From the NCBI GenBank assembly GCA_003140095.1, contig PLIU01000443.1, forward strand, positions 1 to 43,323: a DNA stretch of 43,323 bases, written 5' to 3'. Positions 1 through 8,921 of this stretch are shown here, one piece after another. The notes beneath the pieces are model-generated. The model made no database searches and was not told where the DNA came from. It worked only from the letters and a program-made list of their open reading frames with translations. The position numbers were made by a program, and so were the translations under genes. The stretch comes from Verrucomicrobiales bacterium (GTDB lineage Bacteria; Verrucomicrobiota; Verrucomicrobiia; Limisphaerales; Palsa-1400). Positions within the stretch are counted from its first letter, which is position 1; each line of letters begins with the position of its first letter.

Positions 1-583
1 CAAAATCTTCCTGCAAATAAATCGAGCCGCGGAAATCGCCCCAGACAAACGTCTGGCCCAAACCACGAATCAAACACAACTTGGGCCGATGTTGGATGCC
101 CACTGTTTTGGCCATGTCCAGGAATTCGCATTCCAATTCCATGTCCGGCCAGGTGCGCGCGCGTTTCAATCCGACCTGGATGCGCCAGGCCTTGGCCATC
201 GCCACTGTCAAATAGCCAAGGCCGCCGGCGGCCCATCCCAGCACAAGGCAAAGCCGCCAATCCCATCGTTCCCAAAACGGCCCGCGCGCAAGATGATCCG
301 CCGGCGAGACGACAGGTTGGGGCGCGGCCAGTGCGGCAGACTGAGCGGCTGGCATGGCGGCGTTCCGTTTTGAAAAAATCTGATCCAGGCTCTTCGTCAG
401 ACCGGGCAAAGCGACCGGCATCACGGGCGGCACGAGACATTTTACCAACACCACCAGCCACAGTAGGTAGCGCCAGTGCGCGCTAGCCCGGCGCAAAAAC
501 AGACAAGCCAGTCCGACCAGGGCAAACAGAACGGCCACCTGCCAGCTCTGCACCCAAAGAAGTTCAAGGAGACGGCTCGCCAT
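1..583 (-). CDS. M56 family (BlaR1-like) membrane peptidase, N-terminal part
   Basis: This reading frame is missing from the ORF track because its stop lies outside the window; I translated it by hand. It starts at an ATG 8 nt after the BlaI stop codon. The protein begins MASRLLELLWVQSWQVAVLF, followed by a second membrane segment with the typical M56 string HWRYLLWLVVLVKCLVPP, a linker rich in Ala and Pro, then a third hydrophobic segment (about residues 110-130) and the start of the cytoplasmic domain. The HExxH zinc motif should lie beyond the window edge and is not seen. In the family, such proteins sense a signal and cleave the BlaI repressor, or act as a TonB-linked or adhesion-type variant. 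The adjacent BlaI gene fits a sensor-repressor pair. The ligand is unknown. Confidence 0.85.
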   Translation of the reverse strand, partial: MASRLLELLWVQSWQVAVLFALVGLACLFLRRASAHWRYLLWLVVLVKCLVPPVMPVALPGLTKSLDQIFSKRNAAMPAAQSAALAAPQPVVSPADHLARGPFWERWDWRLCLVLGWAAGGLGYLTVAMAKAWRIQVGLKRARTWPDMELECEFLDMAKTVGIQHRPKLCLIRGLGQTFVWGDFRGSIYLQEDF

Positions 584-590
584 ACCGGAA

Positions 591-983
591 TTATTTTTCT
601 CCTTTCGGCGGATTGTTCTTCAAGAGATGCTGCAGCCGTTTGAGGTCCTCCTTGTCGATGCTACGGCTTTTAGCCAGATGCAAGACCAGCGGCACCGCGT
701 CGCCGCCAAAAAACCGGCCGACGAGGTCCCCCACGGTTTTGGAAATGACCCGCTCGCGCTGGATGGCCGGGGAAAAGACATGAGCCTTGCCCGCCACGCG
801 GCTTTTGACGTAACCCTTGTCCCGCAGCCGCCGCAGCATGGTTTGCACGGTGGCGCTGGCAATGGGCCGGTCTGGCGGCAGCTTTTCCCAGATCTGCTGC
901 ACGGTCGCCTCCTTAAGCTCCCAGACGATGTTCAGCACTTCGGATTCCGCCGCGCCGAGAGCGGCCAGTTCGTGCTCACTCAT
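591..983 (-). CDS. BlaI/MecI/CopY family transcriptional repressor
   Basis: The 130-aa product is a winged-helix repressor. The motif ESEVLNIVWELKEATVQQIWEKL and the recognition region IASATVQTMLRRLRDKGYV match the Penicillinase_R family closely in order and spacing, and the length is normal. The C-terminal half should dimerise and carry the site that the M56 partner cleaves. It is the first gene of a two-gene operon with the downstream peptidase (8-nt gap). A 10-bp palindrome TACAATTGTA lies about 50 nt upstream and is the probable autoregulatory operator. Two overlapping ORFs in this region are frame shadows. There is no beta-lactamase gene nearby, so the target genes are unknown. Confidence 0.93.
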   Translation of the reverse strand: MSEHELAALGAAESEVLNIVWELKEATVQQIWEKLPPDRPIASATVQTMLRRLRDKGYVKSRVAGKAHVFSPAIQRERVISKTVGDLVGRFFGGDAVPLVLHLAKSRSIDKEDLKRLQHLLKNNPPKGEK

Positions 984-1034
984 GATTCAACTCCAAAAAA
1001 TAGACAACTTTGGTCCTCACAACCCCCATGCTCT

Positions 1035-1056
1035 TACAATTGTACGAGGATGTCAA
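1035..1056 (-). promoter_or_regulatory. Probable BlaI operator and -35 element
   Basis: On the minus strand a TTGACA hexamer (1051-1056) is followed 6 nt later by the perfect palindrome TACAATTGTA (1035-1044). BlaI/MecI family repressors bind TACA/TGTA dyads, so a site between -35 and -10 of the blaI promoter is what autoregulation would need. The -10 hexamer at standard spacing (GAGCAT) is poor, so the exact promoter is uncertain. Confidence 0.6.
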
Positions 1057-1137
1057 CAGCGAACTTTGCTTTTTTTTTGGAATGCGCAAGCCGACACCCT
1101 TGCGCAACATGGCTCGAAGGTGATAAGATGCCGCACT

Positions 1138-2406
1138 ATGCATGCCGGTCTGAAAATGGCGCGATGCCAGTTCTCGTTCATGGTGGTGGCGGCGCTGATG
1201 GCTGCTGTGTTCTCCGGCCAGACGGCGGAGTTGCAGTGGCAGCATCTTTCCAGCGTTAAGGGAGACTTGCCCGCGCCCGGCCGCTCCACGCAACAAACCG
1301 GCGCCGTCGTGGCCGATCTGGCTGGCGACGGCACCAACGGGTTTGTGTTGAGCTTTCGGCAGACCGCGCCCGCTTTGGTCTGGTATCGCCGCGTGGCTCA
1401 CGGTTGGGACCGCTACGTCATCGAATCCAATTTCCTGACCGTCGAGGCCGGCGGGGCGGTCTGCGATGTCGATGGCGACGGCCATCCGGATCTTATTTTC
1501 GGCGGCGATTGGCAGAGTGATGAGGTGTGGTGGTGGGAAAATCCGTACCCGAACTTTGATCCCAAAGTTTCTTGGAAGCGGCACTTGATCAAGAAAGGCG
1601 GCGCCACGCAACATCATGATCAGGCCGTTGGAGATTTCCTGGGCACGGGCAAGCCGCAGGTTGCCTTCTGGAACCAAGGCGCCAAAGCGATCTTCCTGGC
1701 CGAGATTCCCCCTGACCCGCGGCACGCGGAGGCGTGGCGGCTGACCCAAATCTTTTCCGGCGAAGCCGGGGAATCGAGCAACACCGCCTTCCACTACGCC
1801 GAAGGGATGGCCGTTTGCGATATCGACGGGGATGGGAAGGTGGATCTGCTGGCGGGCAACTTGTGGTTCAAGCATCGCGGCGGGAAAAAGTTCGACGCCA
1901 TCCAAATCGGCTCCATCGGAGGCCGTATTGCGGCCGGAAAATTCAAGCCCGGCAAATACCCACAGGTCGTCATCGCGCCCGGCGACGGCACTGGCCCGCT
2001 CCGCTTTTACGAATGCGTGGGCAACCCGGAGAACAGCCGTGATTGGGTGGGGCGCAACTTGCTGGAACGCGACATGATTCACGGCCACAGCCTGCAAGTG
2101 GCGGACATCGACGGAGACGGGCATCTGGACATTTTTGCGGCAGAGATGGCCAAATGGACCGAGGAGAGGAAGGACCCGGACAATCCGAAAGCCACCGCGT
2201 GGATTTTGTTTGGCGATGAAAAGGGAAATTTCCGCGAGACGGTCTTTTCCACCGGAGTGGATTTCCATGAGGCCCGGGTCGCCGATCTCAATGGCGACGG
2301 CTGGCTGGACATCCTGGACAAACCATACAACTGGGAAACTCCGCGAGTGGATGTGTGGCTGCAAATCCCGCCTGCTCAAAAAACTCCTGCCGCTTCCCGG
2401 CCATAG
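1138..2406 (+). CDS. FG-GAP/VCBS repeat secreted protein
   Basis: About 422 aa. The ORF track extends it back to 817, but that overlaps blaI. The ATG at 1138 (or 1156) starts a clear signal peptide (MARCQFSFMVVAALMAAVFSG), with an AAGGTG sequence about 15 nt upstream. The mature protein has at least four calcium-binding FG-GAP type motifs: DVDGDGHPDLIFGG, DIDGDGKVDLLAG, DIDGDGHLDIFAAE and DLNGDGWLDIL. These form beta-propeller blades in integrin-like and many secreted planctomycete and verrucomicrobial proteins. No enzymatic domain is visible, so a surface or binding role is inferred only. It is transcribed away from blaI and converges with the transporter gene that follows (10-nt gap). Confidence 0.88.
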   Translation: MHAGLKMARCQFSFMVVAALMAAVFSGQTAELQWQHLSSVKGDLPAPGRSTQQTGAVVADLAGDGTNGFVLSFRQTAPALVWYRRVAHGWDRYVIESNFLTVEAGGAVCDVDGDGHPDLIFGGDWQSDEVWWWENPYPNFDPKVSWKRHLIKKGGATQHHDQAVGDFLGTGKPQVAFWNQGAKAIFLAEIPPDPRHAEAWRLTQIFSGEAGESSNTAFHYAEGMAVCDIDGDGKVDLLAGNLWFKHRGGKKFDAIQIGSIGGRIAAGKFKPGKYPQVVIAPGDGTGPLRFYECVGNPENSRDWVGRNLLERDMIHGHSLQVADIDGDGHLDIFAAEMAKWTEERKDPDNPKATAWILFGDEKGNFRETVFSTGVDFHEARVADLNGDGWLDILDKPYNWETPRVDVWLQIPPAQKTPAASRP

Positions 2407-2416
2407 AATTTCAACG

Positions 2417-3319
2417 TTATGGGATCGTCGAGTTTGTCTGTCTTAAGTTACGGTGAAACGCTTTCGGCAAACCAACGACAAGTCCAGCTACGATGACCAG
2501 GCTGCCCCAGAGTTGTCCCCAATACAGCGACTCACCCAGCCACGCCACGGCCACCGCGGCGCCCACCACGGGCTGAATGAAAATCGTCAGCGCGGCCACG
2601 TTGACTTCCGCCTCGCGGATAACCGCGAACCAGAGTGAGTAACCCGCCACAGTGCAGATCAGGCTCAGATAGACCAGCACCAGCCAGACTCGCGGAGGCA
2701 TGGCCGCCGCAGCCTGAATGGTCGTCCGTCCGTCCACCCATAAATTCACGACCGTGCCGGCCAGGAGGGCAAGGGCCAGGATTTTGAACAGCCCGGCCCG
2801 CTCCAGCATGGGCTTGCCCATCAACGAGTAGGCGGCTTCGCAAAAGAATGACAAAAGTATCCATACATTCGCGGTCAAGGCCGGCAGGCGAAAACCCGGC
2901 CGCCACACTTCGGCCATCAGCACCGCGCCCGCCAAGCCGAGCAAGAACCCCATCCACCGTCGTGGCCTGATAGGTTCGCGCAAAAAAATCGCCGCGCCCA
3001 CGGACGTGACCAACGGGTCCAGAGCCATCAGCACCGAGGCGTCGGTGGCTCGGCCCAATTGCACTCCCGCGACTTGCAAACGAGGCGCGAAGACGAAGAC
3101 GATGACACCCATAACCACGCTGCGAACCAGGTCGCGGCCACGCGGCGCCAGACCCGGCAGCCACGGCCAGCACAGCAGCAGGAACGCGCCCGCCAGGCCA
3201 AAGCGCAGCGTGGCTACGCCGCCCGCATGGAGCCAGGGAGACAAGGCCTTGAAGGCCGAGTAGGACACCGCCCAGAGGCAGTTCATCACGATGAGCATCA
3301 TCAGATGCAACGGTTTCAT
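2417..3319 (-). CDS. EamA/DMT family permease
   Basis: A 300-aa, strongly hydrophobic protein with about ten predicted membrane segments arranged as two EamA repeats. The first contains WAVSYSAFKALSPW and GGVATLRFGLAGAFLL, typical of the start of RhaT/EamA transporters. The second begins near NVWILLSFFCEAAYSLMGKPML and ends with IQPVVGAAVAVAWLGESLYW, the usual EamA repeat end. It should sit in the inner membrane and export or exchange small metabolites. The substrate cannot be read from the sequence. It is a single gene convergent with the FG-GAP gene and divergent from the following membrane protein gene. Confidence 0.9.
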   Translation of the reverse strand: MKPLHLMMLIVMNCLWAVSYSAFKALSPWLHAGGVATLRFGLAGAFLLLCWPWLPGLAPRGRDLVRSVVMGVIVFVFAPRLQVAGVQLGRATDASVLMALDPLVTSVGAAIFLREPIRPRRWMGFLLGLAGAVLMAEVWRPGFRLPALTANVWILLSFFCEAAYSLMGKPMLERAGLFKILALALLAGTVVNLWVDGRTTIQAAAAMPPRVWLVLVYLSLICTVAGYSLWFAVIREAEVNVAALTIFIQPVVGAAVAVAWLGESLYWGQLWGSLVIVAGLVVGLPKAFHRNLRQTNSTIP

Positions 3320-3420
3320 GGACTTGAATCGTGCCGCCAGCGCCGCTTCGACCGCGAATTAAATCATCGTAAATCCCGATTGGCTTTGGGCGGATTTAAC
3401 ATATCCTTTGGGCCGACTCT

Positions 3421-6315
3421 ATGAACGGAGAATCATCCGCCGCCAACCAAAAAAGGTTCAACGGCAGTTTCCTTCTTTTGCTTTTGCTCTTGGGAGGGAC
3501 GCTGGCCGTGCTCTGCCGCCAAGGGTTCAGCCCTTATCAGGTTATCTGGGGCAACGACATTACTTTGGGAGCATTCATGGAAAGTTCTTCCCGCGTCCCC
3601 GGCGCCATCTTTGCCTGCTGGGCCGATTATTTCTGGCTCGGCGGACCGAGCGTTGCGTATCCGCCCAATTTGTCCAATTTCAGCATGGCACTGCTGTCGC
3701 CGGAAATTCACCTCAAGTTTTACGCCCCTTTGAGCATGCTGTTCCTGGGATTTGGCGCGTGGTTTTTCTTCCGCCAACTGCGCTTCGCCCCCAGAGTCTG
3801 TGTCTTGGGCGGGCTGGGTGCGGGTCTGAACATGCATTTCTTCTCCAATGCCTGTTGGGGATTGCCCCAATGGAATGTCTGCGCCGCCATGATCTTCATC
3901 GCCTTGGGCATCCTGGTCAGTTCGGCCATCCGGCCGCTTTGGCTCAAAGGCGTCCTGGCCGGCCTGTCCACCGGCATGGCGGTCATGGAGGGATTCGACG
4001 TGGGGGCCATTCTGAGCATTTATGTGGGCCTTTTTCTCGCGTTCACATTCTTGACAGAAGAAGAGAACGAGCCGTCCTTGCGCGCCGCAAAGACGCTGCT
4101 GGTGGGCGGGTTGGTGGTGCTTTCCGCCGTCCTGATCTCGCTCAGCACGATTTACATTCTGGTGGCCACACAAATCAACGGAACAGCCGACGCCGGCCAA
4201 AGCGAGAGCGACAAAGCGGCGCGCTGGGGCTTCATCACGCAATGGAGCATTCCGAAATTGGAATCGGTTCGCGTGGTCATTCCGGGCGTCTTCGGCTATC
4301 GCATGCAGGAATTTACCACTTCCACCAACAAAGCCGGCTCCTACTGGGGCAAGATCGCCGAAGACCCACACGTGCAGGATCTGGAGAGCGGCGATCCGCA
4401 GGTGCGGACCAACGCCGCCGCGTCGCTGGGCATTCCGCCGCAAATTCAAGCCATCTTTGCCGGCAACGACATGGAAGCGCGTGAAGGCTTCCTGGACAAC
4501 GTCAAGGGCCAGTTGCAACGGCGGCACACGGGCAATGGCGAATACGCCGGCCTCCTGGTGTGTTTGCTGGCGGCCTTTGGGTTGGCCAACGCGGTGCGTA
4601 AGGCCGCTTCGCCTTACTCCGCCGCAGAGCGGCGGGCGGTTTGGTTTTGGAGCGGCGCGGCGCTCTTTTCCCTGCTGGCGGCCTGGGGGCGGTATGGCTT
4701 TGTCTATGGCTTGATCTATGACCTGCCCTTCTTGACGAATATTCGAAGCCCGATGAAATTCATGCATCCTCTGAATATCAGCCTGATCATTCTCTCGGGT
4801 TACGGTTTGGAGGCGCTTTATCGCCGCTCCCTCTCCCAACCCTCCCAGCGCTCTGGCTCTCTATTCCGGCACTGGTCGAATTGGTGGGAAACAGCCTCCG
4901 GCTTTGAAACCAAATGGGTCATCGGGTCGGGCATTGCCTTGATTGTGGCCGCGGCAGGTTTTTTCATCGTGCAGTCATCCAAGCCGGACATCACGCATTA
5001 CCTGCTGCACAACGGCTTCGACGCGGACCTGGCCGGGCAGATCGCCAGTTTCTGCAGCGGCGAAGTGGGCTTGTTCGTCATCTATTTGGCCCTCTCAGCT
5101 GCGATCCTGGTCTTCATTCTCACCGGGGCGTGGCCCGGACAGCGTGCCATCTGGGCCTGGGTTTTCCTGGGCGCCATCATGATTTGCGATCTCTACCGCG
5201 CCGATGTCCCGTGGATCCGGTATTACAACTACAAGGAAAAGCTGAGCATGAATCCTGTGGTCGAGATTCTCCGGCAAAAACCGTGGGAGCACCGGGTCGT
5301 TTCCCGTTTTTCGCCCGTAGGCCCGTACGATCTAGGAGGAGCGGACCCCAATTTCGGCGGCCTTAGCCATTGGTGGCTTGAGAATGACTTTCCGTTTAAC
5401 GATATCGAATCGCTGGAAATTGACCAGGCCCCGCGCCTGCCGTTGTTGGACAGCAGTTATCTGGGCAATTTCACGTTGCACTCCGCCAACGACCTCTCAC
5501 CCGCGGCCCTCCAATGGGCCTCCACCAACCCTCGCGATCACCCCCTCGCATATTGGGTAACGCAATCAGGCCCTGCTGCCCGTCTCTGGCGGTTGACTAA
5601 CACGCGCTACATATTTGCCGACGCCCACCTGGCCGAGGTGCTGAACCGATTCACATTGCCGACTAACAGCTTCCGCACGGTCCTGCGCCTGGACATGATC
5701 CAGAAACCCGGCGTTTCCCAGGTTGAGGATGCGGGCGACATGACGGTCAAGACCAACAGCCAGGGTCCGATGGCGTTGTTGGAGTACACTCGCGCCTTGC
5801 CCAGGGCCAAGCTCTTTGCCAACTGGCAGGTCATGGAGGATCCAGCCGCATTGCAAACGTTGGCCTCGCCACAATTCGACCCGGAAAAGACCGTGCTGGT
5901 GGCCAAGGACACGCCGTTGGCCCAGGCGCCGGAGCATCCGAACGCCGACCCTGGCACGGTCGAAATCACTCAATACGAATCCAAAGACTTGATCTTAGAG
6001 GCCGACGCCAAGACCCCGGCGGTCTTGCTCCTCAATGACCACACGGGCGATTACTGGAACGTCTGGATCGACCAAAAACCCGGCACGGTTTTGCGGTGCA
6101 ATGACATCATGCAAGGCGTTTTTGTCCCGGCTGGACGGCACACGATTGAATTCCGGTTTCAGCCGCCGCAGAAAGTACTTTACACCAGCTTGACGGCCTT
6201 CGCGTTGGGCATCCTGCTGGGAGGATATGCCTTCGTCGCTCACTTCGTGCGCCAGCCGACGGTGCCTTCGCCCGGGGCAGGCCGCGCGAGACAACCACAA
6301 CGCAAGGCCGCATGA
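3421..6315 (+). CDS. Large YfhO-like membrane protein
   Basis: A 964-aa protein with an N-terminal membrane anchor (FLLLLLLLGGTLAVLC), then about ten further hydrophobic segments through residue 610, and a long soluble C-terminal domain followed by a final membrane helix near the end (LTAFALGILLGGYAFVAHF). This matches the layout of YfhO-type proteins and related GT-C fold glycosyltransferase-like proteins, which act in lipid-linked glycosylation of surface polymers. The acidic residue in the first loop (WGNDITLGAF) fits a GT-C type active site, but I cannot confirm catalysis. The start ATG directly follows an 80-nt gap after the divergent transporter gene. Substrate unknown. Confidence 0.75.
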   Translation: MNGESSAANQKRFNGSFLLLLLLLGGTLAVLCRQGFSPYQVIWGNDITLGAFMESSSRVPGAIFACWADYFWLGGPSVAYPPNLSNFSMALLSPEIHLKFYAPLSMLFLGFGAWFFFRQLRFAPRVCVLGGLGAGLNMHFFSNACWGLPQWNVCAAMIFIALGILVSSAIRPLWLKGVLAGLSTGMAVMEGFDVGAILSIYVGLFLAFTFLTEEENEPSLRAAKTLLVGGLVVLSAVLISLSTIYILVATQINGTADAGQSESDKAARWGFITQWSIPKLESVRVVIPGVFGYRMQEFTTSTNKAGSYWGKIAEDPHVQDLESGDPQVRTNAAASLGIPPQIQAIFAGNDMEAREGFLDNVKGQLQRRHTGNGEYAGLLVCLLAAFGLANAVRKAASPYSAAERRAVWFWSGAALFSLLAAWGRYGFVYGLIYDLPFLTNIRSPMKFMHPLNISLIILSGYGLEALYRRSLSQPSQRSGSLFRHWSNWWETASGFETKWVIGSGIALIVAAAGFFIVQSSKPDITHYLLHNGFDADLAGQIASFCSGEVGLFVIYLALSAAILVFILTGAWPGQRAIWAWVFLGAIMICDLYRADVPWIRYYNYKEKLSMNPVVEILRQKPWEHRVVSRFSPVGPYDLGGADPNFGGLSHWWLENDFPFNDIESLEIDQAPRLPLLDSSYLGNFTLHSANDLSPAALQWASTNPRDHPLAYWVTQSGPAARLWRLTNTRYIFADAHLAEVLNRFTLPTNSFRTVLRLDMIQKPGVSQVEDAGDMTVKTNSQGPMALLEYTRALPRAKLFANWQVMEDPAALQTLASPQFDPEKTVLVAKDTPLAQAPEHPNADPGTVEITQYESKDLILEADAKTPAVLLLNDHTGDYWNVWIDQKPGTVLRCNDIMQGVFVPAGRHTIEFRFQPPQKVLYTSLTAFALGILLGGYAFVAHFVRQPTVPSPGAGRARQPQRKAA

Positions 6316-6344
6316 TGTTCCTTGCGATGTCCCGGCGGCTCGGC

Positions 6345-6686
6345 TCAAGCGGCTTTGGCAGTCGCGCGCGACTTGGCCCGCGTCAACCGCCCCCGGCTGG
6401 CTTGAGGGCCGCGGCGCCTGGAGTGGCTCTGCTTCTCCAGGACGTAACTGGCCGAATTGCGCAGCCGGCGGCGGTACTTCAGTTTCCGGCGCATCCTTTC
6501 GCGCGCCGCGATGGTGTGTTTAAGACAATACACGCCAATGGCGGGCGCACCACAAGTCAAACACAGGCCGCGCGCCTTTTTGCGCAGCATGTGAATCTGC
6601 TGGCGGGACATCGGCGTTCCGTCGGCCTTCAATGTCCCCGTGAATGTGTCAACAATCTTTTTTCTGCTCCATTTTTTCGCTTTCAT
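6345..6686 (-). CDS. Small basic zinc-knuckle protein, function unknown
   Basis: The track starts this ORF at 6725, but the ATG at 6686 (MKAKKWSRKK) has a GGGAGA ribosome site 9 nt upstream, and a TATAAT-like -10 box (6714-6719) lies between the two candidate starts, so the shorter 113-aa form is preferred. The protein is very basic. It carries one probable zinc-binding module, CLTCGAP...YCLKH (C-x2-C-x8-C-x2-H), followed by an Arg/Lys-rich tail (RERMRRKLKYRRRLR) that could bind nucleic acid. I believe similar small proteins occur in Verrucomicrobiota genomes but I do not know a function. Confidence 0.65.
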   Translation of the reverse strand: MKAKKWSRKKIVDTFTGTLKADGTPMSRQQIHMLRKKARGLCLTCGAPAIGVYCLKHTIAARERMRRKLKYRRRLRNSASYVLEKQSHSRRRGPQASRGRLTRAKSRATAKAA

Positions 6687-6713
6687 ATCATCAATTCTCC
6701 CAATCTTGTATTT

Positions 6714-6719
6714 ATTATA
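6714..6719 (-). promoter_or_regulatory. Candidate -10 box of the zinc-knuckle gene
   Basis: The minus strand reads TATAAT here, 27 nt upstream of the preferred ATG at 6686. No good -35 hexamer is present at 16-18 nt spacing. It helps decide the start codon, since the upstream ATG at 6725 would lie before the transcript begins. Confidence 0.35.
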
Positions 6720-6831
6720 CACCAATAATCAAATTCCGCGAGCGCTGGAGTCAATTGTTTTTGCAAGTTTTTTATCGAGCCGGTTCAACCGCGGCCAGAC
6801 CGTTCCTGGACTCCTCTCCTGGCTCCGCGGC

Positions 6832-7701
6832 TCACGTCGCGGGAATGTATCGCTGGAGCAGAAGCGCCAGCGCGAACCACGCGGCGAAGCACCCGATCCA
6901 CGGCTCGCCGCTGCTGGCGACCGCCAGCACATCCACCAACACTATCCCTGCCAGCAACCGCGACACTGTGTAGCCCACGTTGGGCTCCGACTGCCCAAGG
7001 CTCCGGCTCAACGCCCACAAGGACCAACCCACCAAAACCAGAGCATAGACCACCGCCGGCATCCAGGAGAAGTCGTTGTCAATCAATCCGGCAAAAAAAA
7101 CCGGCGTCAACAGCAACAGGCTGGGCCAGTAATTGATCCGCACCCGGCTGCTCTCTTTGCGAGCCAGAAAGCTCAAACCCACGATGTAAGCCCCCAAGGC
7201 CACGCCTTTCCAAATTACTTCCCCGCTCACTCCCCGTTGCGCCGCTGAGGCCGCTAATAAATAGACGCATAATCGGCACAGGCCCATCAATACAGGCGCC
7301 AGGGGCGTCCATTTGTGGACGGCGTTGTAGAGTAAAATGCACGCGCACAGGGCGGCCGCCCATATCGCCACCGCCAGGCCCAGCCCAGCCACAGCCGCGA
7401 GCCCAAGCGCCAGCCAGACGAATCCCCATTGCCACACCTCCCGCTCGCTGATCGCGCCCGAGGGAATGGGCCGGATGCGCCGATGGTGGTGATCGAACTC
7501 GGCGTCAAAGGCGTCGTTCAAAAACATGCCGCCCTCGTAGAGAAAGCTGGCCGCCAGCGCCACGCAGGCCAGTGCCGCCACGCTGCCATGGCCTCCCAGG
7601 CACCAGCCTGCCAGGCAATCGGACCAGACGGTGGGAAGATTGGACACCCGTCCCAGAACCAGGAGGGTGCGCAGCTTGGATGGACGCCTCAAAAAATTCA
7701 A
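6832..7701 (-). CDS. eboC: UbiA-family prenyltransferase, EboC-like
   Basis: A 289-aa integral membrane protein of the UbiA superfamily, with about eight to nine membrane helices. The first Asp-rich motif is clear: NDAFDAEFDHHHRRIRPIPSG. The second Asp motif typical of the family is not obvious. The apparent start is TTG with a TGAGG ribosome site 8 nt before it. It is the last gene of a four-gene minus-strand operon whose other members match EboB and EboE, so EboC is the best name. In cyanobacteria the ebo genes are required for moving a scytonemin precursor to the periplasm. The prenyl acceptor here is unknown. There is a 59-nt gap after the EboE gene. Confidence 0.8.
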   Translation of the reverse strand: MNFLRRPSKLRTLLVLGRVSNLPTVWSDCLAGWCLGGHGSVAALACVALAASFLYEGGMFLNDAFDAEFDHHHRRIRPIPSGAISEREVWQWGFVWLALGLAAVAGLGLAVAIWAAALCACILLYNAVHKWTPLAPVLMGLCRLCVYLLAASAAQRGVSGEVIWKGVALGAYIVGLSFLARKESSRVRINYWPSLLLLTPVFFAGLIDNDFSWMPAVVYALVLVGWSLWALSRSLGQSEPNVGYTVSRLLAGIVLVDVLAVASSGEPWIGCFAAWFALALLLQRYIPAT

Positions 7702-7760
7702 CGTTCGCCTCAGTTTAGGCGGCGGCCGATGACGCGCAAACTTTTAACATGCGGCCGTTC

Positions 7761-8921
7761 CTAACCAGTACCCAACCCTCTGGCGCCCAGGCGCTCCAGG
7801 CACCACGCGTATTCCGCCGCCAATTGATCGACGACGCTGCGGCTCTTCAATGACGCTGGCATTACTTCCCAGGTGTACGTCTCCATTTCAAGGTGCCCGC
7901 AAAGTCCAGGCTCCTCTTTCAATACGTCCAGCACCCCCAGCAAATGATCCGTCGTCGGCTCGAACCACTCCGTCGCGGGGCAATGCAGCGGGATGTGAAA
8001 ATGAACCCGCCATTCCTCCGCCGGCGCCGCCGCAATCAAGGCCTCGTCGAGGTCCCGATAGCGAACCAGTTTGCCCGCCCCTTCGCGCGCCACGACTTGA
8101 TGCAAGTAAACGTTGTCCGCAAACCCCGCCAAAGCCGTCCGCGCCGCCGCCGTGGCCCGCGCCTTCAAAGCCGAACTGAGATGCAGCTTGCTGACCTTGA
8201 TCTGGTGACGCTTTAACTGGGCCAGCGCCTCACTTGGATTCTCATACTCCACCGCCAGGTGGCAGGTGTCGTAATTGACGCCCAGGCATTTCAGCAGGCG
8301 CGGGTCATTCGGGTGTTCGTCCCGTAAACGCCCAAAGAACTCCACCGTCTCCGCTGTCGTTTCCAAAAAGCCCAGCGGCTCCGGCTCCAGCCCCAGGTGC
8401 AGAGTCCGCCCGCTCTGCCGGCTCCGCCGGTCAATGTGCTCGACGCATTGAAACAGGTTGTCGCGCATCGCCTGCCGTTGCTGGTCCGTCTTGATGAACT
8501 CCTTGAACGATCCCGGCACGGTGCTCACGCTTCCTTCCACGCCCGGCGGCGCCAATTGGGCCAGCAGGTCGAAAAGCCTGTTGGTGTAGTCCAGCCGTTC
8601 GGGCGAGGTCCAATCCGGGAGGTACACCTGCTCCTTGACCCGCTGCCCGTGAAAGCGTCCGTAGGGGAAGCCGTTGATGGTGAAAACGTAACAATCGTGC
8701 CGCTCCAACCAGGCTTGGAACTGCGCCAGCGCCCGCCCCTGCGCCAGTTCCCGCGCCGCCTGGGCGCTCAAGCGCAGCCCGATGGCATAGGGCCGCGACG
8801 GGCAGACCATTTGCTTGACAGCCAGGGTGTAGGTTTCCAGCGCACCCAGGGTTTCCGCCCACGTCTCCCCCCGGTGGATGTTGGCGCAGTAAGCCAGATG
8901 ATGACCTTGGGCCAGGCGCAT
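7761..8921 (-). CDS. eboE: EboE-type TIM-barrel protein
   Basis: The track gives 460 aa, but the first 74 residues are a frame shadow of the upstream gene. The true start is the ATG in a TGATG stop-start overlap with eboB, giving 386 aa that begin [21 protein letters not shown]. Diagnostic strings are CANIHRGETWAE, YVFTINGFPYGRFH, LPDWTSPERLDY and GSVSTVPGSFKEF, followed by GLEPEPLGFLE and GVNYDTCHLAVEYE, which resemble the xylose-isomerase-like TIM-barrel fold with metal-ligand Glu, Asp and His. NCBI families call this protein 'metabolite traffic protein EboE'. The reaction is not known. Translation is coupled to eboB. Confidence 0.88.
   Translation of the reverse strand: MRLAQGHHLAYCANIHRGETWAETLGALETYTLAVKQMVCPSRPYAIGLRLSAQAARELAQGRALAQFQAWLERHDCYVFTINGFPYGRFHGQRVKEQVYLPDWTSPERLDYTNRLFDLLAQLAPPGVEGSVSTVPGSFKEFIKTDQQRQAMRDNLFQCVEHIDRRSRQSGRTLHLGLEPEPLGFLETTAETVEFFGRLRDEHPNDPRLLKCLGVNYDTCHLAVEYENPSEALAQLKRHQIKVSKLHLSSALKARATAAARTALAGFADNVYLHQVVAREGAGKLVRYRDLDEALIAAAPAEEWRVHFHIPLHCPATEWFEPTTDHLLGVLDVLKEEPGLCGHLEMETYTWEVMPASLKSRSVVDQLAAEYAWCLERLGARGLGTG

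Noticed and set aside
817-1137. Upstream part of the 529-aa plus-strand ORF
   Set aside because: It is antisense to blaI and has no domain features; the FG-GAP protein has a signal peptide starting at 1138 or 1156.
976-2379. 467-aa minus-strand ORF
   Set aside because: Antisense shadow of the FG-GAP gene, which has clear repeats and a signal peptide.
3433-4839. 468-aa minus-strand ORF
   Set aside because: Antisense shadow of the YfhO-like gene; composition is His/Gln/Arg-rich without any domain.
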